DNA from: CAYOZN01 sp964408455
GTDB lineage: Bacteria; Planctomycetota; Phycisphaerae; UBA1845; UTPLA1
Length of the DNA stretch: 14,220 bases
Assembly (NCBI GenBank): GCA_964408455.1
Contig: CAYOZN010000050.1
Location: 1 to 14,220 of the forward strand
Direction: 5' to 3'
Position 1 is the first letter of the stretch. Each line of letters opens with the position of its first letter. The notes beneath the pieces are model-generated. The model did no database searches. It saw only the letters and a list, made by a program, of their open reading frames with translations, and was not told the origin of the DNA. Made by a program: the position numbers and the translations under genes. Shown here piece by piece: positions 12,909 to 14,220 of this stretch.

Positions 12909-14220
12909 ATGAGTATGCGCGCACTTTCTGCCGCGTTGTTGACAGGCGCCCTGACGATCTGCGGGTGCGGCGATGTCGGAAGTGTCAATCTTCCCGCCGG
13001 CGATCGGTCTGCATCGATCATCGGCCATATCGTCGCCGCCGGGCCTGCCGCGAAGACCTTCGCGGCCGCCCAGTCGAGCGGCTGTCCCGAGGCCGAGGTC
13101 AATCTCAACGGCAATGCCGTCGACATTTCATTCGACACGCAGTGCACCTTCGTCATCGACGAGGTGCAGCCGGCCGACAGCCTGACGATCGACGTGGAGA
13201 TTGCCGAGCTGGGCATCATGGGCTCGGTCCAGCTTGAGGATGTGACCGAGGCGGAAGTCATCGAAATTGTCGTCGAAGTTTCGGACGAATCGATCAGCAT
13301 CACGATCATGCGGCGGGCCACACCGCAATCCGGCAATCTTCCCACCGTGGTCGACGAAAACGACATGAGCATTCAGCTCGAGGCCGGCGTCTTCGCACAG
13401 GGCGTTACCGTCATGGGGAACAACTTCCTCCTCAGCGGCACCGCCGGCGAATCCTGCCAGGACGACGGCTGGTCGGTCATCGAGGGCGAAGTCATCATCG
13501 AAGGCAACAATGCCACCTTCCGCGACGTCAAGTTCGAAGGCAGAGTCCGGGTGATGGGCAATCATGCATCGTTCATCAACTGCTGCTTCATGGATGCGCT
13601 GACCGTCTTCGGCAACGGGGCGTACGTGGACGAGGGCGGCGGCAGCGGGAATGGTAGTGGCGGCGGTTATGGCTCCGGCGGATCGGGCGGTTATGGATCG
13701 GGCGGCTACGGCGGCGGCTACTCCGGTTACGGCAGTCCCAACAATAACAACAATGGTTACGACGACAACGACGATGACGACGCCTACGGCGACGATGACG
13801 ACGACGATGACGATGACGATGGTGGTTACGGCAACACCAACGGCAACAATAATAAGAACGACAACGGATACGGGAACAACAATCAGAACGACAACAACGA
13901 AAACGACAACGGATACGGGAACAACAATCAGAACGACAACAACGAAAACGACAACGGATACGGGAACAACAATCAGAACGACAACAACGAAAACGACAAC
14001 GGATACGGGAACAACAATCAGAACGACGACAACGACAACGACAACGGATACGACAACGACAACGACAACGGATACGACAACGACAACGAGAATGACAACA
14101 ACGAGAACGACAACGGATACGACAACGACAACGACAACGAGAATGACAACAACGAGAACGACAACGGCTACGGGAATGACAACGAGAACGACAACGGGTA
14201 TGGGGATGATGATGAGGACG
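12909..14220 (+). CDS. Secreted lipoprotein with beta-helix-like domain and long Asn/Asp/Gly repeat tail (paralogue 2, incomplete at window end)
   Basis: The frame from the ATG at 12909 (AGGAG 7 nt upstream) stays open for 437 codons to the window edge. A signal peptide with lipobox ICGC (Cys20) is followed by a domain paralogous to the preceding gene (SGCPEAEVNLNG, DTQCTFVIDEV, SISITIMRRA; about 37-137). The beta-helix-like domain (about 150-235) reads WSVIEGEVIIEGNNATFRDV and ends FINCCF. The six cysteines of these domains occupy matching positions in both proteins. The tail differs: a Gly/Ser/Tyr stretch (about 241-275), a run of Asp (about 285-310), then repeats built from DNGYGNNNQNDNNEN. 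Such a tail is likely disordered, strongly negative and cation-binding; a surface or matrix role is inference. No stop codon is reached, so the full length is unknown. Confidence 0.8.
   Translation, partial: MSMRALSAALLTGALTICGCGDVGSVNLPAGDRSASIIGHIVAAGPAAKTFAAAQSSGCPEAEVNLNGNAVDISFDTQCTFVIDEVQPADSLTIDVEIAELGIMGSVQLEDVTEAEVIEIVVEVSDESISITIMRRATPQSGNLPTVVDENDMSIQLEAGVFAQGVTVMGNNFLLSGTAGESCQDDGWSVIEGEVIIEGNNATFRDVKFEGRVRVMGNHASFINCCFMDALTVFGNGAYVDEGGGSGNGSGGGYGSGGSGGYGSGGYGGGYSGYGSPNNNNNGYDDNDDDDAYGDDDDDDDDDDGGYGNTNGNNNKNDNGYGNNNQNDNNENDNGYGNNNQNDNNENDNGYGNNNQNDNNENDNGYGNNNQNDDNDNDNGYDNDNDNGYDNDNENDNNENDNGYDNDNDNENDNNENDNGYGNDNENDNGYGDDDED
13860..14039 (+). repeat. 45-bp coding tandem repeat, four copies, continuing as diverged units
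   Basis: Three units (13860-13904, 13905-13949, 13950-13994) are identical and a fourth (13995-14039) has a few changes. Each encodes DNGYGNNNQNDNNEN. After 14039 related units of 24, 45, 51 and 30 bp continue toward the window end. All spacings are multiples of three, so copy-number change would alter tail length without breaking the frame. Confidence 0.92.

Noticed and set aside
12818..13237. 139-codon plus-strand frame overlapping the start of lipoprotein 2
   Set aside because: It is in a different frame from the paralogous lipoprotein, is Arg/Cys-rich and lacks a ribosome site. The frame from 12909 has the signal peptide and matches the upstream paralogue.
13860..14220. CRISPR array
   Set aside because: Units are directly adjacent without unique spacers, are codon-phased and continue an open reading frame.

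Overview
The window is GC-rich bacterial chromosomal DNA with no plasmid, phage or insertion-sequence signature. Gene content suggests a planctomycete-like bacterium. The support is RHS/YD-repeat proteins carrying a dockerin-like calcium motif inside the RHS core, several predicted lipoproteins, and long Asp/Asn/Gly-rich secreted tails. This is a judgement from family knowledge; no ribosomal marker in the window settles it.

Left part (1-3860, all minus strand): a decayed RHS tip region. Two copies of the same RHS core segment (about 609 bp, 1803 bp apart) each run into a different cysteine-rich C-terminal tail. Each tail is followed at once by a small envelope-anchored protein: 116..574 after copy A and 1738..2229 after copy B. 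No full-length RHS gene is present. The distal copy (B) opens abruptly at 3731, and both copies carry the same one-base frameshift inside a 260-bp block that is identical between them. The layout looks like tandem displaced RHS tips with candidate partner proteins.

Middle part (3862-8185): household genes. A stand-alone tRNA-binding OB-fold protein (Trbp111/MetRS-beta type) and a lipoprotein of the alpha/beta-hydrolase (PHB-depolymerase-like) class lie on the minus strand. An ArfB-type peptidyl-tRNA hydrolase (minus) is divergent from a class I mannose-6-phosphate isomerase (plus). After the isomerase comes a possible structured RNA ending in a good intrinsic terminator.

Right part (8646-14220, plus strand): a PhoB-like response regulator and a PhoR-like sensor kinase 6 bp apart. 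They are followed by two paralogous secreted lipoproteins. These share a Cys-containing N-terminal domain and a beta-helix-like domain but end in different Asp/Asn/Gly-rich tails. The first is preceded by a 23-codon reading frame coupled to it through an ATGA overlap. The second runs off the window inside an array of 45-bp codon-phased repeats. This lipoprotein pair and the RHS tip tandem are the least familiar parts of the window.
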